Positions 16,384-24,107 of a stretch of DNA of 35,754 nt are shown piece by piece. The first letter of the stretch is position 1; each line of letters begins with the position of its first letter. Both the position numbers and the translations under genes were made by a program. The stretch is from Paludibacter sp. Its GTDB lineage: Bacteria; Bacteroidota; Bacteroidia; Bacteroidales; Paludibacteraceae. The notes beneath the pieces were generated by a model, which was not told the origin of the DNA, did not search any database, and saw only the letters and a list, made by a program, of their open reading frames with translations. Location: positions 1-35,754 of the forward strand of contig JADGPS010000032.1 of the NCBI GenBank assembly GCA_017882285.1, read 5' to 3'.

Positions 16384-16959
16384 TTAATGTTGCAAATAAG
16401 CAACCAGTTTTTTTACAGCTAAAGCTCTGTGGCTGATTTGATTTTTTTCCTCAGCACTAAGTTGGGCAAAACTTACCACATAACCGTCAGGTACAAAAAT
16501 CGGGTCATAACCAAATCCACTTTTTCCGCGAGGTTGGATTGTTATCGCCCCATCAATTCTTCCTTCAAAGAATTTTGTTTCTTCCCCTTGAATTAAGGTA
16601 ATAACCGTTCGAAAACAGGCTTTTCTGTTTTGAGAGTTACCCAACAGCTTCAGAACCTTACACATGTTATTGTATGAATTGTGATTGTCACCGGCATAGC
16701 GTGCCGAAAAAATACCCGGTTCTCCATCCAATGCTTCAACTTCCAATCCGGTGTCATCAGCAAAACAATCGATTCCAAATTTTGTGTGAATATAGTTCGC
16801 TTTCAAAAAAGCATTTTTTTCAAGTGTTTCACCCGTTTCGGGAATATCATCTTCACAATCTAAATCTGCTAAACTGATGATAGAAAACCCGGGTTCAAGT
16901 ATAGCTTTGACTTCCGCCAGTTTATGTGCGTTATTGGTAGCAAAAACCAATTTTTTCAT
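16384..16959 (-). CDS. rdgB: XTP/dITP pyrophosphatase (RdgB/HAM1)
   Basis: Cleans the nucleotide pool by hydrolysing dITP, ITP and XTP to monophosphates. 191 residues from ATG 16959. Family motifs in order: LVFATNNAHKLAEV, DDIPETGETLEKNA, CFADDTGLEVEALDGEPGIFSARYAG, RGKSGFGYDPIFVPDGY, SAEEKNQISHRALAVKKL. The longer frame from 16983 adds eight residues and would begin at the start of transcription predicted from the box at 16991-16998. porZ lies downstream, 157 bases away, with no obvious functional tie. Confidence 0.96.
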   Translation of the reverse strand: MKKLVFATNNAHKLAEVKAILEPGFSIISLADLDCEDDIPETGETLEKNAFLKANYIHTKFGIDCFADDTGLEVEALDGEPGIFSARYAGDNHNSYNNMCKVLKLLGNSQNRKACFRTVITLIQGEETKFFEGRIDGAITIQPRGKSGFGYDPIFVPDGYVVSFAQLSAEEKNQISHRALAVKKLVAYLQH

Positions 16960-16990
16960 GAAAGAAAATATTTTAAGCATCAATTATCTG

Positions 16991-16998
16991 CAAAGATA
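16991..16998 (-). promoter_or_regulatory. -7 box for rdgB
   Basis: The complement reads TATCTTTG (full TAnnTTTG match), about 32 bases upstream of the rdgB ATG at 16959. It supports the shorter start. No clear -33 TTG was found. The rest of the 16984-17210 gap holds nothing else that I can identify. Confidence 0.55.
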
Positions 16999-17210
16999 AT
17001 TATTTTCGTCAATAAAAAAGTAAGGATTATTTTTGAAGTAAATCAGGTGGATAACAAAAACACTTTGTCCATCTCATTCACCGGATTTTTATGATTCGAA
17101 CAGAAGAAATTACAAATCATATTTTTTTTGAACTATTGTTCAACTTATTTTGTTTAATTTTCTATATGTTATATATCACTAGAGTTTTAATAAACAAATA
17201 ATGAAAAATC

Positions 17211-17678
17211 ATGAAAAAAATTATTTTATTGCTCATTTTTACAGTGAGCTTAGTAAGTGCTTTAAATGCACAGGTTGATAACAAAGCAATCGGAATCCGG
17301 TTTGGTGGTTTTACTGGTTATGGAGCAGAACTTTCCTATCAACAACCTCTTGGAAATGTCAATCGTTTGGAGTTGGATCTTGGTTGGAATTATTATGGTT
17401 TTGGTCTGAGTGGAGTTTATCAATGGGTTTGGAACATATCTGAATCATCTCCGGGTTTTAAATGGTATGCGGGAGTCGGAGCCGGTTTGGGCTCTTATCA
17501 TTACTCTTCTCCTTTAATAAATTCTTTAGGAATTGGAATTCTGGGACAAATTGGTATTGAATATAATTTCAATATCCCCTTGCAACTTTCTTTAGATTAT
17601 CGGCCTGGAATTTATATAATTCCGGCATTTTGGGGATCTTATGATGGAATTTGTTTAAGTGCCCGTTATCGGTTCTAA
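17211..17678 (+). CDS. small outer-membrane beta-barrel-like protein of unknown function
   Basis: 155 residues with a signal peptide (MKKIILLLIFTVSLVSALNAQ, 1-21) and alternating polar/aromatic strands rich in Gly and Tyr (YGAELSYQQPLG, LELDLGWNYYGFGLSGVYQWV, WYAGVGAGLG, LQLSLDYRPGIY). It ends in aromatic F (SARYRF), a common barrel C-terminus. Hence a small barrel of about eight strands is likely. No known family is recognised. It stands alone with its own terminator (17706-17750) and is convergent to the next barrel gene. Confidence 0.72.
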   Translation: MKKIILLLIFTVSLVSALNAQVDNKAIGIRFGGFTGYGAELSYQQPLGNVNRLELDLGWNYYGFGLSGVYQWVWNISESSPGFKWYAGVGAGLGSYHYSSPLINSLGIGILGQIGIEYNFNIPLQLSLDYRPGIYIIPAFWGSYDGICLSARYRF

Positions 17679-17705
17679 AAACTTAAATACATATATTTTC
17701 ACAAT

Positions 17706-17750
17706 GAAGCAGTCTCAAATTTATGTTGAGACTGCTTCTTATTTTATATT
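17706..17750 (+). terminator. rho-independent terminator after the 17211 barrel gene
   Basis: GAAGCAGTCTCAA (17706-17718) and TTGAGACTGCTTC (17726-17738) form a perfect 13-bp stem around a 7-base loop, followed by TTATTTTATATT. The T-rich tail is on the plus-strand side; the minus side is not T-rich. Confidence 0.85.
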
Positions 17751-17763
17751 AATTTGTTGAAAA

Positions 17764-18417
17764 TCAGAATATTTTCCAACCCAATGAAATTACAAAAGTA
17801 CTGGAAGGTAAATTGAAGTCGGATAATTTGGCATCGTACATATTGCCGATTAAATTATAACGAACATCTAAAGTCAACATTAGTAAATCAACACCAACTC
17901 CCATATCAAGACCTAACTGAGCTTTTTTAGCATCAGAAAGTAAAGAATTTGCATCGAAATTTCCTCCGGTCAGCTTGGTATATCCAAGAGTAGAACCTGC
18001 ATCGAAACGAAGTTTTGGACCCGCAAAAGCACGAACATTCAATATCTTCAAATCCAATATTTTGTATCCTAGTAATAATGGAACGTCAACAGTGCTGATA
18101 TTGACAAGTTTATCGACTGAAACATTTTTATTAACGGCATCATTTAGTGTCAAAATATAATCTTTTTTCTGGATTGAATAAAGTAATTCAGGTTGAAAAT
18201 ATACTTTATTAAAGCCAATGCGTGCAAAAACACCTGCCTGAAAATTGTTCCACACTTCAGCTTTTACATTGTCTAAATTATATGCCCCGGTTACTACCGA
18301 ATTAACATTACTAAACGAAAGCGAAGAATTGTATCCCGCTTTGATCCCAAAATTAAATTGTGCATAAGTAAAAGAAACACTCAGCAGAAGTACTGCTGCA
18401 ATAATGAATTTTTTCAT
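17764..18417 (-). CDS. outer-membrane beta-barrel protein, PorT/OMP_b-brl_2-like
   Basis: 217 residues, signal peptide MKKFIIAAVLLLSVSFTYAQ, then FNFGIKAGYNSSLSFS, VYFQPELLYSIQKKDY, VDVPLLLGYKIL, NVRAFAGPKLRF, QLGLDMGVGVDLLMLTLDVRYNLIG, and a C-terminal TFVISLGWKIF. This is the common Bacteroidota porT-like barrel (PF13568 type), with the PLLLGYK and GPxxxF motifs. It is not close enough to call it the secretion component PorT. The next gene on the strand, the lytic transglycosylase, lies 86 bases upstream (18504); no sugar or transport partner is visible. Role in the outer membrane unknown. Confidence 0.78.
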   Translation of the reverse strand: MKKFIIAAVLLLSVSFTYAQFNFGIKAGYNSSLSFSNVNSVVTGAYNLDNVKAEVWNNFQAGVFARIGFNKVYFQPELLYSIQKKDYILTLNDAVNKNVSVDKLVNISTVDVPLLLGYKILDLKILNVRAFAGPKLRFDAGSTLGYTKLTGGNFDANSLLSDAKKAQLGLDMGVGVDLLMLTLDVRYNLIGNMYDAKLSDFNLPSSTFVISLGWKIF

Positions 18418-18503
18418 ACAAATATTTTTTTAAAATTATGAATTCAAATGAGATGACTTTATATGAAAACGTAGAAAGATTACATTTAGTTTAAAACATT
18501 AGA

Positions 18504-19421
18504 TTAAAATATAACCCACATAGGGTTGTGAATTTTTATTTTAGAGCTATTGAATATAAAATCTTCTTTTTCGGGGATTTGTAAAACATATTCTTTTCCT
18601 GTTGGATTGGTTAATTTTCGATCGCGAAGCCAGCTATTAAAGTCTTTCAATTGAGCATAACTGATTCCATATTGTGCTGCCCAAACTGTCCAATCGGCTA
18701 CAGGTTCCTTAATAATTATGTTTTTTGTACGAATTGTTTGATAAAACTGATCATGTTCAATAGTATAACCAAATGCTTTCGGGTTTTCAAGAAATTGTTT
18801 CATGGCTAAAATCCGGAAAATGTAACGACTGGTTTCCGAATTCAATAACATATCAAATGCATCGTTAACCTGCTGATTTTCTTTTTCGTCCGAGATTCTT
18901 CCCATACCGGCATTGTACGAAGCAGCTACCATTGACCAGTTTTTAAATTTTGCATAGGCGCTTTTGAAATACCGGCAAGCTGCTTCGGTCGATTTTTCAA
19001 TATTATACCGCTCATCTACTTCATCATTCACTTCCAATCCAAATTGTTGAGCCGTTTTTGGCATTAATTGCCAAAGTCCGGCTGCCTGAACAGGTGAAAC
19101 AATTCGCACATCCAAATTACTTTCAATGACTGCCAGATACTTAAAGTCATCCGGAATTCCATTTTCATTTAAAATCGGTTCAATGATAGGAAAATAACGG
19201 TTTGCCCGCTTAATAATTAAAAAACTCAGCGAATGATTATAGGCAATGATGATTTGTTCACGGTCAAATCGTTCGTGCATATCGTAGCGTTCCAGTGAAA
19301 TTGTTTGCCCTGCAAACTCAGTTTTTGAAGGAATAGGGAATGAATAAATTGGTTCTACGCCTAAAACCGACTGAATGAAACATCCACACAAAAATAATAT
19401 GAATCCGGACTTGTTCCGCAT
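18504..19421 (-). CDS. membrane-bound lytic murein transglycosylase (SLT/GH23 fold)
   Basis: 305 residues with an N-terminal signal segment (FILFLCGCFIQSVLG). Catalytic glutamate E100 lies in KYLAVIESNLD, followed by SPVQAAGLWQLMPKTAQQFGL and AASYNAGMGRI, the usual SLT motif chain. It cleaves peptidoglycan between MurNAc and GlcNAc with anhydro formation (family knowledge). No LysM repeats of the MltD type are clear at the C-terminus, although a LysM-like stretch (AAQYGISYAQLKDFN...YVLQIPEKE) may be present at about 242-290. It has a -7 box at 19468-19475 and is monocistronic or followed by the 17764 barrel gene. Confidence 0.9.
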   Translation of the reverse strand: MRNKSGFILFLCGCFIQSVLGVEPIYSFPIPSKTEFAGQTISLERYDMHERFDREQIIIAYNHSLSFLIIKRANRYFPIIEPILNENGIPDDFKYLAVIESNLDVRIVSPVQAAGLWQLMPKTAQQFGLEVNDEVDERYNIEKSTEAACRYFKSAYAKFKNWSMVAASYNAGMGRISDEKENQQVNDAFDMLLNSETSRYIFRILAMKQFLENPKAFGYTIEHDQFYQTIRTKNIIIKEPVADWTVWAAQYGISYAQLKDFNSWLRDRKLTNPTGKEYVLQIPEKEDFIFNSSKIKIHNPMWVIF

Positions 19422-19467
19422 AATTAATCTGAATTATTAGTATTGAAATATAGCATTTTATTGATCA

Positions 19468-19475
19468 CAAAGATA
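19468..19475 (-). promoter_or_regulatory. -7 box for the lytic transglycosylase
   Basis: The complement reads TATCTTTG, 47 bases upstream of the ATG at 19421. No TTG at the expected -33 distance. The 19422-19628 gap otherwise holds the coaD promoter. Confidence 0.5.
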
Positions 19476-19558
19476 AGTATAATGACGAATTATTGTACTA
19501 AAATCTAAAAAAATCAAACTTAATAGATTGTTTTTTAATAGTTGAGGTCAACTTTTTC

Positions 19559-19566
19559 TATCTTTG
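19559..19566 (+). promoter_or_regulatory. -7 box for coaD
   Basis: TATCTTTG, a full -7 match, about 63 bases before the coaD ATG at 19629. It lies inside the extended frame that begins at 19542 and so supports the internal start. Confidence 0.55.
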
Positions 19567-19628
19567 CACTTGTTATTATCAGATTTTCGTTTTTTCACAG
19601 GATTATACCAAACTTGAAATTAAATACC

Positions 19629-20081
19629 ATGAAACGAGCCATTTTCCCAGGAACTTTTGATCCGTTTACTATCGGTCATTACAGTATTGTTCAGCGTGGT
19701 TTGACATTTTTTGATGAAATTGTCATTGGAATTGGACTAAATCAATCGAAAAAAACACTTTTCACGATAGATAAGAGGTTGGAAATGATTCAACAGGCAT
19801 TCAAGGATGAACCACGTGTAAAAGTAGCTTCTTACAATAGTCTGACAGTTGATTTTGCTCTTTCGGTTCAGGCTGACTTTGTATTGAGAGGGCTGCGTTC
19901 GGTCGGTGATTTTGAATACGAACGCACGGTTGCCGATGCTAATCGTAAACTGACCGGAATAGAAACGGTTATCCTTCTGACGGAATCTGAATATTCGTAC
20001 ATTTCGTCCACTGTAGCACGTGATTTAATTTCGTACGGAAAAGATATTTCTGCTTTTTTGCCACCAAATGTGAAACTTTAA
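19629..20081 (+). CDS. coaD: phosphopantetheine adenylyltransferase
   Basis: Penultimate step of coenzyme A synthesis: ATP + 4'-phosphopantetheine gives dephospho-CoA. 150 residues from ATG 19629; the N-terminus is [16 protein letters not shown] with the TxGH nucleotidyl-transfer motif at 14-17, and [11 protein letters not shown] (122-132) supplies the second ATP-binding motif. [22 protein letters not shown] is the family signature. The longer frame from 19542 begins at a TTG upstream of the promoter and is rejected. Followed after 42 bases by the protease; a copy of the CCCCTAAATCCCCT repeat lies between. Confidence 0.97.
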   Translation: MKRAIFPGTFDPFTIGHYSIVQRGLTFFDEIVIGIGLNQSKKTLFTIDKRLEMIQQAFKDEPRVKVASYNSLTVDFALSVQADFVLRGLRSVGDFEYERTVADANRKLTGIETVILLTESEYSYISSTVARDLISYGKDISAFLPPNVKL

Positions 20082-20083
20082 AA

Positions 20084-20111
20084 CCCCTAAATCCCCTAAA
20101 GGGGACTTTTA
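20084..20111 (+). repeat. C-rich intergenic repeat, copy 1
   Basis: CCCCTAAATCCCCT followed by AAAGGGGACTTTTA. The inner part CCCCTAAAGGGG is a palindrome. Related copies are at 21992-22018, 33169-33199 and 33260-33290. It starts three bases after the coaD stop. Confidence 0.85.
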
Positions 20112-20123
20112 AATACTTGAATT

Positions 20124-21773
20124 ATGAAGAAAACTTTTTATTTGTCGATTTTTTTTATTTGTATTACTTCAATTGTTTTTTGTACTCCAACCCCCCAACA
20201 GCACAGTTTTCGTATCAGCAAAAACCTGACTATTTTCAATTCCGTCTTTCGGGAACTGGATATATTCTATGTAGACACCTTGAATTACGATAAAATGGTG
20301 AAAACCAGCATTGATAATATGCTCGAGAAACTCGATCCTTATACTGTTTATTTGCCTGAGGAAGAAACAGAAGATCTGACTTTTATGACGACAGGTGAAT
20401 ATGCCGGAATTGGAGCCATGATTATGAAAAGTGGCAAGGAAGTCATTGTTTCAGAGCCCTACGAAGGTATGCCGGCACAACGAAACGGTATTCGTGCCGG
20501 TGATGTAATTCTGGAAGTTGATGACATAAAAATTGAAAACAAGTCAGTTAATGAAGTGAGTTCTCTGCTGAAAGGAACTCCCAATACGATCATAAAACTG
20601 AAATTGAAAAGACCCGGAGAGAAAAAAATCATTGAAAAAACATTTCAGCGTGAGAAAATACAGGTAAATCCTGTAAAATATTCAGCTATTGTATCCGACA
20701 AAGTGGGTTATGTCATGTTAAGCGAATTTACCGATCGTGCCGCAATCGAATTGAAAAGTGATGTCAACGAAATGGTTAAGAACAATCATATTGAATCATT
20801 GGTATTGGATATCCGAAATAACGGTGGCGGATTGATTGATGAAGCGGTAAAGATTGTTGGATATTTTGTACCAAAAGGTACTGACGTGGTGACTACAAAA
20901 GGGAAAAATAAAGAAGCCGACAGAACGTATAAAACTCCTTCTGAACCGATTTTTCCTCAAATGAAACTGGTAATTTTAGCGAATCGTTCTTCTGCTTCAG
21001 CTTCCGAAATTGTAGCAGGTTCTATTCAAGACCTCGACCGCGGTGTGATTGTGGGAGAAAAGACTTTTGGTAAAGGGCTGGTACAAAATATCCGTCCTAT
21101 CATTTTTGGTGGAAACCTGAAAGTAACCACTGCCAAATATTATATCCCCAGCGGTCGATGCATACAGGCAATAGATTACAGTCACAGGAATGATGACGGC
21201 AGTGTCGGTCATATCCCCGACAGCTTAACCTCTGAATTTAAAACCCGTAACGGACGTAAAGTGCGCGATGGTGGAGGAATAATACCGGATACGCTAACCA
21301 AAGATGACCGGAAATTGAATATTGCGTATTATATCTTTGCACAAAATCTGTATTTCGATTTTGCCACTCAGTATGTACTAAAGCATTCGGTTATAGCTTC
21401 TCCGGTTGATTTTAAACTTTCGGACGAAGATTTTAAATCGTTTACGGATTATTTGGTGGAAAAGAAATTTACATATACTACTCAAACAGAGCGATATTAT
21501 AAAGAATTATCGGATATGGCTCAGTATGAAGGATTGGATAAGCGAGCCAAAGATGAATTCGCAGCATTAAAAGCTAAGTTAGTACCTGATATGACCAAAA
21601 GCATTGAGGAAAACAAAGCTGAAATTTCCGAATTGTTGAGTATGGAAATTATCAAGCGATATTATTACCAAAAAGGTGAAATTCAGTATTCACTTCGTAC
21701 CGATAAAGATTTAAAAGTGGCCATTGACTTATTAAAAACCGAAGGAAGATATTCGAAAATGTTATCGAAGTAA
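20124..21773 (+). CDS. ctp: C-terminal processing peptidase, S41 family with PDZ domain
   Basis: 549 residues. Signal peptide about 1-21, a PDZ domain at about 90-175 (GEYAGIGAMI through GIRAGDVILEVDDI), then the S41 core at about 190-360. Catalytic residues by alignment to E. coli Prc: S292 in NRSSASASEIVAG, K317 and Q321 in GEKTFGKGLVQ. A C-terminal helical tail of about 190 residues ends the protein, similar to Bacteroidales tail-specific proteases. It degrades or trims proteins by their C-termini in the periplasm. It follows coaD by 42 bases, perhaps cotranscribed. Cargo in this organism unknown; a link to type IX C-terminal domains is not suggested by sequence. Confidence 0.93.
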   Translation: MKKTFYLSIFFICITSIVFCTPTPQQHSFRISKNLTIFNSVFRELDIFYVDTLNYDKMVKTSIDNMLEKLDPYTVYLPEEETEDLTFMTTGEYAGIGAMIMKSGKEVIVSEPYEGMPAQRNGIRAGDVILEVDDIKIENKSVNEVSSLLKGTPNTIIKLKLKRPGEKKIIEKTFQREKIQVNPVKYSAIVSDKVGYVMLSEFTDRAAIELKSDVNEMVKNNHIESLVLDIRNNGGGLIDEAVKIVGYFVPKGTDVVTTKGKNKEADRTYKTPSEPIFPQMKLVILANRSSASASEIVAGSIQDLDRGVIVGEKTFGKGLVQNIRPIIFGGNLKVTTAKYYIPSGRCIQAIDYSHRNDDGSVGHIPDSLTSEFKTRNGRKVRDGGGIIPDTLTKDDRKLNIAYYIFAQNLYFDFATQYVLKHSVIASPVDFKLSDEDFKSFTDYLVEKKFTYTTQTERYYKELSDMAQYEGLDKRAKDEFAALKAKLVPDMTKSIEENKAEISELLSMEIIKRYYYQKGEIQYSLRTDKDLKVAIDLLKTEGRYSKMLSK

Positions 21774-21775
21774 TA

Positions 21776-22006
21776 AGAGCCAAGAATCCCAAAGTATCGG
21801 ACACTGACGAAGTGGTGGCAATTGCCAAAACTCAAATTGGTGAACTGCTTGTGGCAAAACAAGCACGGGGAACTGAGGCAGTTGGAACTATCACGATTGC
21901 ATATCCGAACATTCAGGCAGTTGATGTGAAATGTTGCTATCTGTTTGTACGCAATGCCGATGGGAGCAAAGCATCGAAGTCGGTGTATGTGCCCCTAATC
22001 CCCTAA
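21776..22006 (+). pseudogene. C-terminal remnant of an unidentified gene, truncated by a repeat
   Basis: After the protease stop an open frame (a +1 or -1 shift from the protease) reads RAKNPKVSDTDEVVAIAK, continuing with GELLVAKQARGTEAVGTITIA and YLFVRNADGSKASKSVYVPLIP, then stops. It has no convincing start of its own (a GTG at 21812 is the first candidate). The last five residues, VPLIP, and the stop codon come from a C-rich repeat element at 21992-22018. The YLFVRNADGSKASKSVYV end recalls the C-terminal domain of Bacteroidota DUF6266-like proteins, a similarity I state from memory only. Probably the tail of a decayed gene. The gap 21774-22187 (414 bases) holds this remnant, the repeat, a terminator and a promoter. 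Confidence 0.5.
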
Positions 22007-22018
22007 AGGGAACTTTTA
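21992..22018 (+). repeat. C-rich intergenic repeat, copy 2 (imperfect)
   Basis: CCCCTAATCCCCT with one A lost relative to copy 1, then AAAGGGAACTTTTA with G to A. It provides the last codons and the stop of the remnant at 21776-22006. Confidence 0.8.
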
Positions 22019-22025
22019 AGAAAGA

Positions 22026-22070
22026 GATTCCCTGCAGATTGAGAGCTTTTGCAGGGAATTTTTTGTTTTC
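22026..22070 (+). terminator. rho-independent terminator after the protease/remnant
   Basis: ATTCCCTGCA (22027-22036) pairs with TGCAGGGAAT (22050-22059), extended by G-T and A-T pairs to about 12 bp, followed by TTTTTGTTTTC. It ends the coaD-protease transcript. Confidence 0.8.
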
Positions 22071-22172
22071 AAGAAATTTGAATAACAAAAGTTTGCTATT
22101 CAAAAGAAATTCTTAAATTTGTAAAAAATAAAGCATTTAATAGATTTCGTTAACTATTTCAATAAATTTTTC

Positions 22173-22180
22173 TATTTTTG
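22173..22180 (+). promoter_or_regulatory. -7 box eight bases from the methyltransferase ATG
   Basis: TATTTTTG matches TAnnTTTG and is followed by CGACAGA then the ATG at 22188. If transcription starts 6-7 bases after the box, the mRNA would have practically no leader. Confidence 0.5.
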
Positions 22181-22187
22181 CGACAGA

Positions 22188-22967
22188 ATGAAACGACTCC
22201 GATTGGTATATAAATATATTCTTCATTTCTTTTCTGCCCGGAATACGCGCGGATTTGGCGTTCATTCTCCGTATCTGTTTCAATTTACCCGTTTTGTGAT
22301 TTATGATAAAAGTGTTTATTATATTTTCCCCGAAATTGAAAATATTCGAACGGCATTAAAAAAAGATAACAGTATATTGGATATCAAGGATTTTGGTACG
22401 GGGAAAGATAGAAGCAGAAGAGTCTCTGATATTGCTGTCCATTCCATAAAATCGGCTAAGTACGGGCAATTGCTTTATAAAATTGCTCATTTTTGTAAAT
22501 CAAAAAACATCCTGGAACTGGGTACTTCCTTGGGTCTGACTACGGCTTATTTAGCTTCTTCTTCCTCCAAAATTCGGTGTGTGAGTTTAGAAGGAAGTGA
22601 CGAAATTTCAGCGATAGCCAACAGGAACTTTAAGAAGTTGCATCTTAAAAATATACATGTCGAAGTAGGAAATATAGACTTAACGCTTCCGAAAGTATTG
22701 CATGATTTTGATATATTGGATTTGATTTTTATCGATGCGAATCACAAATTACCGGCAATTTATGACTATTTTGAACAATGTTTGATAAAAGTTCATGCTA
22801 ATTCCATACTTATTGTTGATGATATCCATTGGTCGGCTGATATGGAAAAAGCATGGAACAGCATAAAAAATCACCCAAAAGTTACGTCAACCATCGATTT
22901 ATTTCAATTGGGTATTGTTTTCTTTCGGGCTGATTTAAACAAAAGACACTATAAAATGCGTTATTAA
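22188..22967 (+). CDS. class I SAM-dependent methyltransferase (O-methyltransferase-like)
   Basis: 259 residues. SAM-binding motif I is NILELGTSLGLTTAYLA (107-123), the acidic end of strand 2 is CVSLEGS (131-137), and the family's FIDANH (181-186) and IVDDIHWS (209-216) follow as in Methyltransf_24/catechol O-methyltransferase-like enzymes. The N-terminal 60 residues (YILHFFSARNTRGFGVHSPYLFQFTRFVI) form a conserved Bacteroidota extension. Substrate unknown. It is the first gene of a plus-strand run that includes a cobalamin adenosyltransferase, but no methyl-cobalamin link is implied. Confidence 0.85.
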   Translation: MKRLRLVYKYILHFFSARNTRGFGVHSPYLFQFTRFVIYDKSVYYIFPEIENIRTALKKDNSILDIKDFGTGKDRSRRVSDIAVHSIKSAKYGQLLYKIAHFCKSKNILELGTSLGLTTAYLASSSSKIRCVSLEGSDEISAIANRNFKKLHLKNIHVEVGNIDLTLPKVLHDFDILDLIFIDANHKLPAIYDYFEQCLIKVHANSILIVDDIHWSADMEKAWNSIKNHPKVTSTIDLFQLGIVFFRADLNKRHYKMRY

Positions 22968-22977
22968 AAAAATGTGC

Positions 22978-23070
22978 CAATTACCAATTATCAATTACCA
23001 ATTATCAATTATCAATTTCCAATTAACCAATTAACCAATTAACCAATTAACCAATTAACCAATTAACCAA
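22978..23070 (+). repeat. CAATT-rich repeat tract ending in an 8-bp tandem array
   Basis: Begins with irregular CAATTACCAATTATCAATT-type units and passes at 23019 into six exact copies of CCAATTAA (23019-23066) and a partial seventh that joins directly to the adenosyltransferase ATG at 23072. The whole space between the methyltransferase and that ATG is built from this sequence, including the region where a ribosome-binding site would lie. Confidence 0.9.
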
Positions 23071-23071
23071 T

Positions 23072-23617
23072 ATGAAATTATACACAAAAATAGGAGATAA
23101 AGGCGAAACCGGATTAATAGGTGGGACTCGTGTGCCGAAAAATGATGTTCGAATAGAAGCTTATGGAACGGTTGATGAACTAAATTCGTTCATCGGTCTG
23201 CTTACAACGTATCAGATTCCCGATACAGATTTCAGGTTTTTACGACTTATTCAGAATAATTTATTCAGAGTGGGATCACATTTGGCAACCGATACAGCCA
23301 AAGTTGAGTTAAAACAAGCCTCGATTTTAAAACCGGAGAGTATTGAGCAAATAGAAAAAGAAATTGACCGGTTAGATGCTTTATTGCCCGAATTGAACTC
23401 GTTTATATTGCCCGGGGGCTCACAAACAGGTGCATTGAGCCATATTTGCAGAACAATTTCACGAAGGGCAGAACGTCGGATTTTTGATATGAATGAAGTT
23501 TATTCAATTGATAATCAAATTCTTGTCTATTTTAATCGCTTATCGGACTATTTTTTCGCTTTATCACGCTATTTGACACTCGAAACAGGTGGAAAAGAAA
23601 TTTATTGGAAAACATAA
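23072..23617 (+). CDS. ATP:cob(I)alamin adenosyltransferase, PduO type
   Basis: Transfers the adenosyl group of ATP to cob(I)alamin, giving adenosylcobalamin for mutases. 181 residues. N-terminus KLYTKIGDKGETGLIGGTRVPKND (ATP-binding), EAYGTVDELNSFIGLL, PGGSQTGALSHICRTISRRAERRI with the catalytic R131-R132 and R135-R136 region, and NRLSDYFFALSRY close to the C-terminus, all PduO/MMAB signatures. Its ATG is preceded only by the CCAATTAA array, with no obvious Shine-Dalgarno sequence. Adenosylcobalamin would serve methylmalonyl-CoA mutase in propionate-forming Bacteroidales, an inference from lineage. Confidence 0.95.
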   Translation: MKLYTKIGDKGETGLIGGTRVPKNDVRIEAYGTVDELNSFIGLLTTYQIPDTDFRFLRLIQNNLFRVGSHLATDTAKVELKQASILKPESIEQIEKEIDRLDALLPELNSFILPGGSQTGALSHICRTISRRAERRIFDMNEVYSIDNQILVYFNRLSDYFFALSRYLTLETGGKEIYWKT

Positions 23618-23637
23618 GAAAGATAGAAAATAATTCC

Positions 23638-23645
23638 TATTTTTG
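23638..23645 (+). promoter_or_regulatory. -7 box for the DUF2795 gene
   Basis: TATTTTTG, followed by CAG, about 66 bases before the ATG at 23704. Full match to TAnnTTTG; no good -33 TTG at the normal spacing. Confidence 0.5.
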
Positions 23646-23703
23646 CAGAAAAATAGAAATATAACACATTTAACTTACTAACTTTAAAAAAATTAAGCTG
23701 ATT

Positions 23704-23925
23704 ATGTATTGGACGTTGGAATTAGCTTCTAAAATAGAGGATGCACCCTGGCCGGCAACAAAGGATGAATTAATTGATTATGCAATGCGTTCAGGATCAC
23801 CTTTGGAAGTAGTCGAGAATTTACAGGAAATTGAGGATGAAGGTGAAATTTATGAAAGCATAGAGGATATTTGGCCGGATTACCCGAGTAAAGAAGACTT
23901 TTTTTTCAACGAAGAAGAATACTAA
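23704..23925 (+). CDS. DUF2795 small acidic protein
   Basis: 73 residues, MYWTLELASKIEDAPWPATKDELIDYAMRSG onward with EVVENLQEIEDEGEIYESIEDIWPDYPSKEDFFFNEEEY. Strongly acidic C-terminal half. The DUF2795 family is highly conserved and widespread in Bacteroidota; its function is unknown to me. It has its own promoter and possibly its own terminator (23961-24025). It lies 182 bases ahead of the porP operon on the same strand but is not obviously part of it. Confidence 0.88.
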   Translation: MYWTLELASKIEDAPWPATKDELIDYAMRSGSPLEVVENLQEIEDEGEIYESIEDIWPDYPSKEDFFFNEEEY

Positions 23926-23960
23926 TGATTGTGTGAAAGCAACTTCTTTCATTTAAAATG

Positions 23961-24025
23961 AATTGTTTTAATTAATCCGGGCCATTTCTTTTGAAATAAA
24001 AAGGCGAATTGAAACAATTTTTTGA
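23961..24025 (+). terminator. possible long-stem terminator after the DUF2795 gene
   Basis: AATTGTTT (23961-23968) is complementary to AAACAATT (24012-24019), enclosing an inner GCC...GGC region, followed by TTTTTGAGTG. The outer stem is AT-rich and the loop long, so function is uncertain. The rest of 23926-24107 shows no gene. Confidence 0.3.
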
Positions 24026-24107
24026 GTGATTTTCAGTTTGATTTAAAACGCAACCCATTAAAATTCGAAATCAGGTATAGGTTGTGAAAATATTACTTTA
24101 GGTTCCT

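Noticed and set aside
17764-18417. Barrel protein taken as the true secretion component PorT
   Set aside because: Shares only the general barrel motifs; no PorT-specific sequence could be pointed to and it is not next to the por operon.
22978-23070. Repeat array considered as a CRISPR
   Set aside because: Units are 8 bp with no spacers and no cas genes nearby.
22968-23071. Cobalamin riboswitch upstream of the adenosyltransferase
   Set aside because: The gap consists of CAATT and CCAATTAA repeats; no B12 box or stem system is present.
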